Assembly: GCA_036378155.1 (NCBI GenBank)
Contig: DASUXA010000102.1
Span: 1-60,104 of the forward strand
Length of the DNA stretch: 60,104 nt
Source: DASUXA01 sp036378155
Lineage (GTDB): Bacteria > Actinomycetota > Actinomycetes > Mycobacteriales > Micromonosporaceae
Direction of reading: 5' to 3'
Shown here in pieces: positions 1 to 8,107 of the stretch. A program made the position numbers and the translations under genes. The stretch's first letter is position 1. Each line of letters starts with the position of its first letter. Below the pieces are notes generated by a model. That model did not search any database. It had not been told where the DNA came from and was given only the letters and a program-made list of their open reading frames with translations.

Positions 1-1270
1 CGTCGTCCTGGTGCGGCGGTACGCAGCGCAGGTCCAGCAGCAGCCGCCCGCGTTCGACCCGGCCGACGACGGCGGGGTCGCCGGTGCGCAGCGCCGCCGC
101 GTACCGGTCGGGCAGCGCCACCGCCCACGACGGCAACTCCAGTCCGGGCGCGCCGCCCCCGCCGACCACGGCGGCGCTGGCGACCACCGCCGCCGGCAGC
201 CCTGCCGCCGACCACCGGGCACCCAGCGCGTCGGCGCGTCGGCGCAGGTCGTCCGGGTCGGCGCGGAGCGCGTCCCAGGTCGGCGTACCCGGTCCGGACA
301 GCGTCGCCTCGAGCGCCGCCAGGGTGAGCTTGTCCACCCGCAGCGCCCGTGCCAACGGATGCCGGCGCAGCGCCTCGACGAGGTCGGCGCGGCCCAGGAT
401 CAGCCCCGCCTGCGGACCGCCGAGCAGCTTGTCGCCGCTGGCGGTGACCAGGGCGGCACCGGCACGCAGCGCGGACCCGGCGTCCGGTTCGTCGGGCAGC
501 AGCGGGTCGGGCGCGAGCAGCCCGGACCCGATGTCGACCACCACCGGTACGCCGAGCGACGCCAGGTCGGCGACGCCGACCGACGAGGTGAAGCCGCGCA
601 CCACGAAGTTGGACGGGTGCACCTTGAGCACGAACCCGGTGTCCGGACCGATCGCGTCGCGATAGTCGGCGAGGGCGGTGCGGTTGGTGGTGCCGACCTC
701 GCGCAGCCGCGCGCCGGTGGAACCCAGCAGGTCCGGCAGCCGGAACCCGTCGCCGATCTCGACCAGTTCGCCGCGGCTGACCACGATGTCCCGGTGCCGC
801 GCGAGCGCGGTCGCGGCGAGTACCAGCGCCGCCGCGCCGTTGTTGACCACGTGCACGCCGGTCGCCGCCGGTACCGCCGCCGCCAGCGCCGCCAGGGCGC
901 CCCGACCGCGGCGGGACCGACGCCCGGTGGCGAGGTCCAACTCGACGTCGGTCGGTCCCGCCGCCGCGACCACCGCCTCGACCGCCGCGTCGGACAGCGG
1001 CGCCCGTCCCAGGTTGGTGTGCAGGACGACGCCGGTCGCGTTGATCACCGGGCGGAGGCTGGCGGCGCCGCGCGGCAGTTGCGCCACCGCCGTGTCCGGC
1101 ACGTCCTCCGGCGCGATCTCGCCGCGCCGCGCCCGGTCCTGCGCGTCCGACACCGCCGCCTTCACCCGGGTCCGACCGAGCCGGCGCGCCGCCGCCGCCA
1201 GGCGCGGGTCCGCCAGCACCGTGTCGGTGCGCGGCACCGCGCGACGCGGATCGGTTGTCTGCCGCTGCAC
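1..1270 (-). CDS. selA: L-seryl-tRNA(Sec) selenium transferase, 3' end cut by window edge
   Basis: SelA is the PLP enzyme that converts Ser-tRNA(Sec) to Sec-tRNA(Sec) using selenophosphate. The reverse strand reads open for about 423 codons from a GTG at 1270 and leaves the window without a stop. A GGGAGG ribosome site lies about 9 bases upstream of the GTG. Family landmarks are visible: an N-terminal NATGVVLHTNLGRAPLS block near residue 75 and a PLP-lysine motif SGDKLLGGPQAG near residue 281. It lies beside tRNA-Sec, selD and a Sec-containing formate dehydrogenase, which agrees with the call. The missing part is the C-terminus. selB is not seen and may lie beyond the left edge. Confidence 0.95.
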   Translation of the reverse strand, partial: MQRQTTDPRRAVPRTDTVLADPRLAAAARRLGRTRVKAAVSDAQDRARRGEIAPEDVPDTAVAQLPRGAASLRPVINATGVVLHTNLGRAPLSDAAVEAVVAAAGPTDVELDLATGRRSRRGRGALAALAAAVPAATGVHVVNNGAAALVLAATALARHRDIVVSRGELVEIGDGFRLPDLLGSTGARLREVGTTNRTALADYRDAIGPDTGFVLKVHPSNFVVRGFTSSVGVADLASLGVPVVVDIGSGLLAPDPLLPDEPDAGSALRAGAALVTASGDKLLGGPQAGLILGRADLVEALRRHPLARALRVDKLTLAALEATLSGPGTPTWDALRADPDDLRRRADALGARWSAAGLPAAVVASAAVVGGGGAPGLELPSWAVALPDRYAAALRTGDPAVVGRVERGRLLLDLRCVPPHQDD

Positions 1271-1300
1271 GGTGTTGTCCTCCCGGTCCGACGACACCAG

Positions 1301-1396
1301 TGGCGGAGGCGGACGGGAATCGAACCCGCCTGACCCGGATCCCGGGTCACACCGGTTTTGAAGACCGGGAGGGGCACCAGCCGCCTGAACGCCTCC
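1301..1396 (-). tRNA. selC: tRNA-Sec (anticodon TCA)
   Basis: On the reverse strand a 96-base tRNA runs from GGAGGCG (5' acceptor) to CGCCTCC plus discriminator G and an encoded CCA. The T arm contains GGTTCGATTCC. The anticodon stem CCCGGT/ACCGGT frames a loop with TCA, which reads UGA. The long variable arm typical of tRNA-Sec accounts for the extra length. It sits 30 bases upstream of selA on the same strand, so the two may be co-transcribed. Confidence 0.95.
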
Positions 1397-1469
1397 AAGT
1401 GCACCCTAATCCGGAAAATCATCCAATGATCGATGAGTCGCCGTACCGGTGCCGTGGCAAGGTTGCCCC

Positions 1470-2477
1470 ATGGCGACGGTTGCTACACCTCGGCTGACCG
1501 GGTACGCGCACGGCGGCGGCTGCGCCTGCAAGATCCCGCCGGGCGAGCTGGAGACGATCGTGGCGGGGCTGACCGGGGCGTCCGGTACCGCCGGAGCCCT
1601 CGGCGACCTGCTCGTCGGGCTGGACGGCGGGGACGACGCGGCGGTGGTCCGGCTGGACTCCGGTACCGCCCTCGTGGTGACCACGGACTTCTTCACGCCG
1701 GTCGTCGACGACCCGTACGACTGGGGTCGCATCGCCGCCGCGAACGCGCTGTCCGACGTGTACGCGATGGGCGGTACCCCGGTGATCGCGGTGAACCTGC
1801 TCGCCTGGCCGCGCGACCGGCTGCCGATGGAGTTGGCGGCGCGGGTACTGCGCGGCGCGCTGGACGTGGCGGGCTCGGCGGGCTGCTACGTGGCCGGCGG
1901 GCACAGCGTGGACGACCCCGAACCGAAGTACGGGATGGCGGTGACCGGGATCGTCGACCCGCAGCGGCTGCTGCGCAACGACGCCGGGCGGGCGGGGCTG
2001 CCGCTGACCCTGACCAAGCCGCTCGGTATCGGGGTGCTCAACAGTCGGCACAAGGCGACCGGCGAGCCGTTCCCGCAGGCGGTCGCGGCGATGACCACGC
2101 TGAACCGGGACGCCGCCCGAGCCGCCCTGGACGCGGGCGCGACCTGCGCCACCGACGTCACCGGGTTCGGGCTGCTGGGTCACCTGTACAAGCTGGCACG
2201 GGCCAGCGGGGTGAGCGCCGTGATCGACCCGGCGGCGGTGCCGTACCTCGACGGCGCGCGGCAGGCGCTGGCCGACGGCTACGTCAGCGGAGGTACCCGG
2301 CGCAACCTGGACTGGGTGCGCCCGCACGGCGACTTCCACGTCGACGAAGACGAACTGCTGCTGCTCGCCGACGCGCAGACGTCGGGCGGGCTGCTGGTCG
2401 CCGGCGAAGTCCCCGGCTACCCCGTGGTCGGCGAGTTGATCCCGCGCCGGTCGGACGCGGTGCTCGTGGTCGGCTGA
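1470..2477 (+). CDS. selD: Selenide, water dikinase (selenophosphate synthetase)
   Basis: SelD makes selenophosphate from selenide and ATP and supplies SelA. The N-terminus carries HGGGCACKIPP, with the catalytic Cys at residue 18 and Lys at 21; this is the Cys form of the enzyme, not the Sec form. The metal/ATP-binding sequence LDGGDDAAVV and the AIR-synthase-like fold follow, giving 335 residues, the normal family length. I chose the ATG at 1470; an in-frame GTG at 1449 is possible. The gene is divergent from selC/selA. Its last 61 bases overlap, tail to tail, the end of the formate dehydrogenase membrane-subunit gene. Confidence 0.95.
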   Translation: MATVATPRLTGYAHGGGCACKIPPGELETIVAGLTGASGTAGALGDLLVGLDGGDDAAVVRLDSGTALVVTTDFFTPVVDDPYDWGRIAAANALSDVYAMGGTPVIAVNLLAWPRDRLPMELAARVLRGALDVAGSAGCYVAGGHSVDDPEPKYGMAVTGIVDPQRLLRNDAGRAGLPLTLTKPLGIGVLNSRHKATGEPFPQAVAAMTTLNRDAARAALDAGATCATDVTGFGLLGHLYKLARASGVSAVIDPAAVPYLDGARQALADGYVSGGTRRNLDWVRPHGDFHVDEDELLLLADAQTSGGLLVAGEVPGYPVVGELIPRRSDAVLVVG

Positions 2478-3676
2478 CGCCCGTCGCGGCGCAGCCGGGC
2501 GCCGACGGTACGGATCATGCCGGCGACCCCGAACAGTTCCGGCGGCTCCGCCGTCGCCGACGCCGGACCTTCGCGTGCCAGCCGGTCCCGCTGCGGCACC
2601 ACCGTGTACTTCGGGTCCTCCGCCGACGCCACGCCGCCGTAGTACAGACCGAACCGGGTCAGTGCCGGCGCGACCAGCAACGCCGCGCCGGACAGCGCGG
2701 TCGCCACCCGGCTACGGGTGCCCAGCAGGGCGCCCGCCACGCCGAGCGCGGTCAGGTTGCGACCAGCACGCAGCAGCCGACCGGCTCTGCCCTCCCGGTA
2801 CGGCTCGCTGAGCAGCCCGAGCCGGGTCTCTATGGTGCGCGCCGCCGCGAGTTCGATCGCCGCCCCGGCGACCGCGACCCGGCGCGCCGGTCCGGTCTCC
2901 GCGATCGGGGCGGCGAGCAGTCCGAGACCGGACGCGCTGCCCAACGCGCTGCCGGCGAAGACGAACGGCATCTCCGGGTACGCCTCGTGCCAGGACGGGA
3001 CCGCCGTGTCGGCGATGAGGACCGCGGTGTACGTCGCCAGGGCGGGGGCGATCGCCGCCGCCGTGTACCCGCCGATCCTTCCCGCGCCGGGCAGCAGACG
3101 CCGGACCGCGCCGGACACGCCCCGCTCCGGCAGCAGGTGAGCCGCCTCGGCGGCGGCGGCGAGCCCGGCAGCCGGTCCGAACATGCTGAGGATCCACGTA
3201 CCCACGCTCATTGGCGAGGTCGGCTTGGCGACCCGCAGCATGTGGTGGAACCGGCTCGGCATGCCGAGGTCCCGGATCAGGAAGAACGTGCTCAGCCCGA
3301 CCGCGCCCAGCGACGTCGTCCGGCACGCGCGGCGCAGCCCGGGCAACCCGGTCGCGTCCGCGCCGGCCGCCATCATCGCGCAACCGGCGGCGAGTCCCCC
3401 GGTGTAGAAGTAGCTGGGGATGTCCTCGCGCCAGACCGGCTTCTTGACGATCGGGCGGCCGTAGTAGGAGCGGAACCGCGCCGGCGGTACCGCCGACCTG
3501 CCCGGCTCGTCCCGCCAGCCGCGCCCACGATCCTCAGGGCGGGAGCCGCCCCGGCGGTCCCCCGGCGGCGAGCCGCCCTCCGGCGCGGCGTGCCGGGGCG
3601 ACCCGCCGCGCGCCCACATCTGCGCGTCGCGCTGCGCGGCCCGCTGGTACTCGTCCTTCTCGGGTGGTCCGGTCAC
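2417..3676 (-). CDS. NrfD-type membrane subunit of formate dehydrogenase
   Basis: This 419-residue protein belongs to the NrfD/PsrC-type polytopic subunits that anchor molybdopterin oxidoreductases and pass electrons to the quinone pool. The first ~85 residues are hydrophilic and rich in Arg, Gly and Pro. The rest contains about eight hydrophobic segments, starting near SYFYTGGLAAGCAMMAAG. It is the third gene of the fdh operon: its GTG start overlaps the upstream TGA (GTGA), and a GGAGG lies 6-7 bases before it, so translation is probably coupled. The C-terminal tail is polar and is encoded opposite the end of selD. Assignment as the FDH partner rests on family plus operon position. Confidence 0.88.
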   Translation of the reverse strand: MTGPPEKDEYQRAAQRDAQMWARGGSPRHAAPEGGSPPGDRRGGSRPEDRGRGWRDEPGRSAVPPARFRSYYGRPIVKKPVWREDIPSYFYTGGLAAGCAMMAAGADATGLPGLRRACRTTSLGAVGLSTFFLIRDLGMPSRFHHMLRVAKPTSPMSVGTWILSMFGPAAGLAAAAEAAHLLPERGVSGAVRRLLPGAGRIGGYTAAAIAPALATYTAVLIADTAVPSWHEAYPEMPFVFAGSALGSASGLGLLAAPIAETGPARRVAVAGAAIELAAARTIETRLGLLSEPYREGRAGRLLRAGRNLTALGVAGALLGTRSRVATALSGAALLVAPALTRFGLYYGGVASAEDPKYTVVPQRDRLAREGPASATAEPPELFGVAGMIRTVGARLRRDGRQPTTSTASDRRGINSPTTG

Positions 3677-4689
3677 CGCGCACCTCCGAACGCGGCGACG
3701 ACCGCCGCCGCCATCGCCAGGGCCGCCGCGCCCGCGCGCCGCCACATCCTGGGCAGGTCGCGGGTGGTGACCACAGGGTCGGGCGGCAGCCCGTACACCT
3801 CCGGCTCGTCGAGCAGCAGGAAGAACGCGCCGTCACCGCCGACGCCGTTGCCGGGGTCCTCGCCGTACAGCCGCGCCTCGGTCACGCCCAGCTCGTGCAA
3901 CTGGTCGACCCGGTGCTGGGCGCGCTCGCGCAGTTCGTCCCACGGGCCGAACTGGATCGACTCGGTCGGGCACGCCTTGGCGCAGGCGGGGGTCATCCCC
4001 GCGCCGAGCCGGTCGTAGCACAGCGTGCACTTCCACGCGCGTCCGTCGCCCTTGCGCTGGTCGATCACGCCGTACGGGCAGGCGGGGATGCAGTACCCAC
4101 AGCCGTTGCAGATGTCCTCCTGGACCACCACGGTGCCGAACTCGGTCCGGAACAGCGCCCCCGTGGGGCAGACGTCCAAGCAGGCGGCGTGGGTGCAGTG
4201 CTTGCAGACGTCGGACATCATCAGCCAGCGCATGTCCTCGCGCGGCCCGCCGTTCGCGCGACCCGGCAACTGCGTCGACGGCATGCCGAGGAACTCGGGC
4301 TGCCGGTCGGCGACCGCGCCGTGCGCCTGCGCGCCGGTGGGCGCCGAGGTGGTCGCCGAGCGGACCATGCCGGCGTCGGCGCCGGCGGACGGTCCGGTGG
4401 GGGTACCGGCGAACGCGGGCGCCTGCCGTCCCACCGGCAGCGGCTGCTCGATGAACGCCACGTGCCGCCAGGTGTCGGCGCCCAGCCCGCCCGAGTTGTC
4501 GTACGACATGCCGAGCAGGTCGATGCCGTCCTCGGGTACCAGGTTCCACTCCTTGCACGCGACCTCGCACGCCTTGCATCCGATGCAGACGGTGGTATCG
4601 GTGAAGAACCCCATCCGGGGCGGCGGGTTGTCGTACCCGGACGCCACGGCGGGTTCGTTGCGCATGGCCGAGCGCTGGTCGACTGCCAT
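3673..4689 (-). CDS. fdhB: Formate dehydrogenase iron-sulfur subunit
   Basis: The electron-transfer subunit has 338 residues. Four ferredoxin-type Cys clusters are readable in order: CIGCKACEVACKEWN near residue 35, CKHCTHAACLDVCPTGA, CNGCGYCIPACPYGV, and CTLCYDRLGAGMTPACAKACP. They fit four [4Fe-4S] centres as in FdnH/FdhB proteins. A single hydrophobic stretch (about residues 313-335) ends the protein and probably tethers it to the membrane. It starts 3 bases after the catalytic-subunit stop and overlaps the membrane-subunit start, so the three genes form one operon. Confidence 0.95.
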   Translation of the reverse strand: MAVDQRSAMRNEPAVASGYDNPPPRMGFFTDTTVCIGCKACEVACKEWNLVPEDGIDLLGMSYDNSGGLGADTWRHVAFIEQPLPVGRQAPAFAGTPTGPSAGADAGMVRSATTSAPTGAQAHGAVADRQPEFLGMPSTQLPGRANGGPREDMRWLMMSDVCKHCTHAACLDVCPTGALFRTEFGTVVVQEDICNGCGYCIPACPYGVIDQRKGDGRAWKCTLCYDRLGAGMTPACAKACPTESIQFGPWDELRERAQHRVDQLHELGVTEARLYGEDPGNGVGGDGAFFLLLDEPEVYGLPPDPVVTTRDLPRMWRRAGAAALAMAAAVVAAFGGAR

Positions 4690-4692
4690 GTC

Positions 4693-7600
4693 TCAGCCCT
4701 CCTTCCCGTCCCCGGTCCCGGCGGGCGTGGTGACGATCGGCGGCTGTTTCTCCTCGGTGAGCCCGGCCCGGTTGCGGTACGAGGCGACGTACTCCAGCAG
4801 TTCCGTGCCGCGCGGTCGACGTCCGGGCTGGATGTCGCAGGTGCCGACCTTGCTCTCCTGGATCAGCACGTTCGGGTCGAGTACCACTCCGAACAGGTCG
4901 TTCGCCGAGTCGCCGGTGGTCAGTCCGTTGCCGCCCCAGTGGTACGGCACCCAGATCTGGTGGACGACGCGGTCCTGCACTTTCAGCGGGGTGAGGCGGT
5001 CGGTGACGAACACCCGCGCCTCGATCACCGAGCGGGTGGTGACCAGGTGCACCCAGTCCATGTGGGTCAACCCACGTTCGGCGGCGAGTTCCGGGGACAC
5101 CTCGACGAACATGCCCGGCTGCAGTTCCGCCAGGTACGGCAGGGTGCGGCTCATCCCGCCGGCGGTGTGGTGCTCGGTGAGCCGGCTGGTGGTGAACACG
5201 TACGGGAACACCTCGTGGTACCGCTCGGGCGGGCTGGGGTTCATCGGGTTGTCCGACCGCTGGTAGGTCATCCGGGTCGGGTTCGACTGCTGCCCGTACA
5301 GCGGGTTGCGGAACGGGGTCTCGACCGGCTCGTAGTGCGTGGGCATCGGCCCGTCGATCAGCCCGACCGGCACGTACAGCCAGCCTTTGCCGTCGCCCTG
5401 CATGACGAACGGGTCGTCGCCGGCGAGCGCGGCCGGTCCGTCGACGTCCGGCGGCGGCTGGTGGTCCGGCGGCGTCTTCTTGCCGAAGTCGGGCACGTCG
5501 TACCCGGTCCATTCGCCGTTGTCGGCGTCCCACCAGACGTACGCCTTGCGCTCGCTCCACGGGCGGCCCTGCGGGTCGGCGGAGGCGCGGTTGTAGATGA
5601 TGCGGCGGTTCGCCGGCCACGCCCACGCCCACTCGGCAGCGACCCAGTCCTGCTCGTGCGCGGGCTTGCGGCGGTTCGCCTGGTTCACCCCGTCGGCGTA
5701 CACGCCGGAGTAGATCCAGCAGCCGCAGACCGTCGAGCCGTCCGCCTTCAGTTCCGGGTATCCGCTCACCGGGTCGCCGGTGGCGGTGCGGTACCCGTTG
5801 ATCTCCTTGAGCACCGCCTCGGCGTCCGGCTCCGCCTGCTCGCCGAGGACCGGGTAGTCCCAGGCGAGGTGCTGGACGGGGCGGTCGCGCGGGTCGGTGG
5901 AGTCCGCCAGCTTGCGCTGGACGATCCGCCCGAGGTGGTAGGTGAACCACAGGTCGGAGCGGCAGTCGCCGGGCGGGTCGAGCGCCTTCTCCCGCCACTG
6001 CAGCAGCCGCTGGGTGTTGGTGAAGGTGCCCTCCTTCTCGGTGTGCGCGGCGGCGGGCAGGAAGAACACCTCGGTACGGCAGGCGTCCGGGGAGATCTCG
6101 CCGGTCTCGATCTCCGGCGAGTCCTTCCAGACCGTGGCGCTGTCGATCATGTACAGGTCGCGGACCACCAACCAGTCGAGGTTCGCCATGCCCAGCCGCT
6201 GGGCGCGGGCGTGCGCCGACCCGACCGCCGGGTTCTCGCCGAACAGGAAGTACCCCTTGACCTTCCCGTCGATCATCCGGAACACGGTCTCGTACGTGCC
6301 GTGGTCGCCGGTCAGCCTCGGCAGGTAGTCGTAGCAGAAGTCGTTGTCCGGTGTGGCGTGCTCGCCCCAGTACGCCTTGAGCAGGCTCGCGCAGTACGCG
6401 TCGGCGTTGCCCCAGAACCCCTTCTGGTCCGGGTGCCGGATGGTGTCGACCCACTCCCGGTACGTCCGGTGGTGCTGGTGGTGCGGCATCGGCAGGTACC
6501 CAGGCAGCAGGTTGAACAGCGTCGGGATGTCGGTGGAGCCCTGGATGCTGGCGTGCCCGCGCAGCGCCATCACGCCGCCGCCCGGACGCCCGATGTTGCC
6601 CAGCAGCAGCTGGATGATCGACCCGGTGCGGATGTACTGCACCCCCACCGAGTGCTGGGTCCAGCCCACCGAGTACACCAGCGCGGTGGTCCTGTCCCGA
6701 CCGGAGTTCTCCGTCCACGCCCGGCACACCTCGAGGAACTTGTCCCGTGGTACACCGCAGACCTGCTCCACCATCTCCGGCGTGTACCGGGAGAAGTGCC
6801 GCTTCAGGATCTGGTACACGCAGCGCGGATGCCGCAGCGTCTCGTCGCGGGGGGTGCCGCCGGCGACGCCCGGACCGTGCGAGGCGTGCTGCTGCCCCGC
6901 GGCGGTCTCCCGCTGCATCGCCTGATGCCCGCCCGGATGCTGGTGCCCCTCGTACGCCCACGAACTCGGGTCGTAGGTGTTGGTTTCCGGGTGGAACCCG
7001 GAGTACAGCCCGTCCAGGTCCTCGGTGTCCGCAAAGTCCTCCGACACGATCGTGGCGGCGTTCGTGTAGTGCACCACGTACTCACGGAAGCCGAGTTCGT
7101 TGCTCAGGATGTAGTTGACCACCCCGCCCAGGAACGCGACGTCGGTACCCGCCCTGGTCGGCACGTACAGGTCGGCCATGGCGCTGGTCCGGGTGAACCG
7201 GGGGTCGACGTGGATCAGTTTCGCGCCCCGCCGTTTGGCTTCCATGACCCACTGGAACCCGACCGGGTGCGCCTCGGCCATGTTCGAGCCCTGGATGACG
7301 ATGCAGTCAGCGTTGGCGAGATCCTGCTGGAACGTGGTGGCGCCGCCGCGACCGAAGCTGGTCCCCAGACCGGGGACGGTGGCGGAGTGTCAAATACGCG
7401 CCTGGTTCTCGATCTGGATCGCGCCGAGCGCGGTGAACAGCTTCTTGATCAGGTAGTTCTCTTCGTTGTCGAGGGTCGCGCCGCCGAGGCTCGCGAAGCC
7501 CAGCGTCCGGTTCAACGCGTTGCCCTGCTCGTCGGCGTCCTCCCAGGTCGCCCGGCGCGCCTCGATGACCCGGTCCGCGATCATGTCCATCGCGGTGTCC

Positions 7601-7959
7601 AGGTCGAGCTCCTCCCAGTCGGTACCGTAGGGCCGGCGGTAGCGCACCTTGCGCTGCCGCAACGGGCTGGTCACCAGGCTCTTGCTCGCCGATCCCTTCG
7701 GGCACAGCCGACCGCGCGAGATCGGGCTGTCCGGGTCGCCTTCGATCTGGGTGACCGCCCCGTCCTTGACGTACACCCGCTGCCCGCAGCCGACGGCGCA
7801 GTACGGGCAGACCGAGCGCGCCACGGTGTCCGCGGTCTCGGTCCGGGCGGTCAGCTGCTCGGAGCGTTCGGACTTCGCCGCCGCGCCGCGACCCAGCGGG
7901 TCGTCGCCCGCCAGCTGCCGGTACACGGGCCAGCCCTCGATCCAGGTGCGGACTCCCAT
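4693..7959 (-). CDS. fdhA: Formate dehydrogenase catalytic subunit, selenoprotein
   Basis: This is the molybdenum/tungsten bis-MGD subunit that oxidises formate. It is 1,088 residues long if the in-frame TGA at 7392-7390 is read as selenocysteine (residue 190). The N-terminal [4Fe-4S] motif CPYCAVGCG begins near residue 51 and is completed by LCPKG. The Sec codon follows NQARI and precedes HSATVPGLG, exactly where FdnG/FdhF carry U-H. After it come molybdopterin-binding blocks such as CIVIQGSNMAEAHPVG and HVDPRFTRTSA. The C-terminal half is collinear and uninterrupted. No twin-arginine signal is obvious, so a cytoplasmic face is suggested. Gene finders that stop at TGA would split this gene at 7390. 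Confidence 0.96.
7361..7392 (-). promoter_or_regulatory. Selenocysteine codon and bacterial SECIS hairpin in fdhA
   Basis: TGA lies at 7392-7390. Counting downstream on the coding strand, 12 bases are followed by GTCCCC, the five-base loop GGTCT, and GGGGAC (7377-7361), a perfect 6-bp stem. In E. coli fdhF the apical loop is also GGUCU and lies 18 bases after the UGA, the same spacing as here. SelB binding to this loop is expected from the family; I saw no selB in the window. Confidence 0.93.
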
Positions 7960-8076
7960 GGCTCTCCCCCCGTCGCCCCGCGACCGCCGACGCGGGACCG
8001 CCGTCGAGCGGGACCGCGGCGTGGCACGGTTCGATCACGACGTCTCCGATCGTAGAACCGCCCTATCCCCCTCGCA

Positions 8077-8092
8077 TGCCGAAAAACCGGCA
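8077..8092 (-). terminator. Weak hairpin after the LanB-like gene
   Basis: The 148 bases between the fdhA start (7959) and the end of the LanB-like gene (8108) hold a short inverted repeat TGCCG-N6-CGGCA with a run of five T in the loop on the minus strand. It could end the LanB transcript. The same gap must also carry the fdhA promoter, which I could not place with confidence. Confidence 0.3.
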
Positions 8093-8107
8093 CAAGGCGC
8101 GCCAGGG

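Noticed and set aside
3664..8055. Very long open frame opposite the formate dehydrogenase operon
   Set aside because: It is the antisense shadow of high-GC genes with strong third-position bias. The product is Arg/Val/Gly-rich low-complexity sequence with no domain, while the opposite strand encodes clear Fe-S and molybdopterin motifs.
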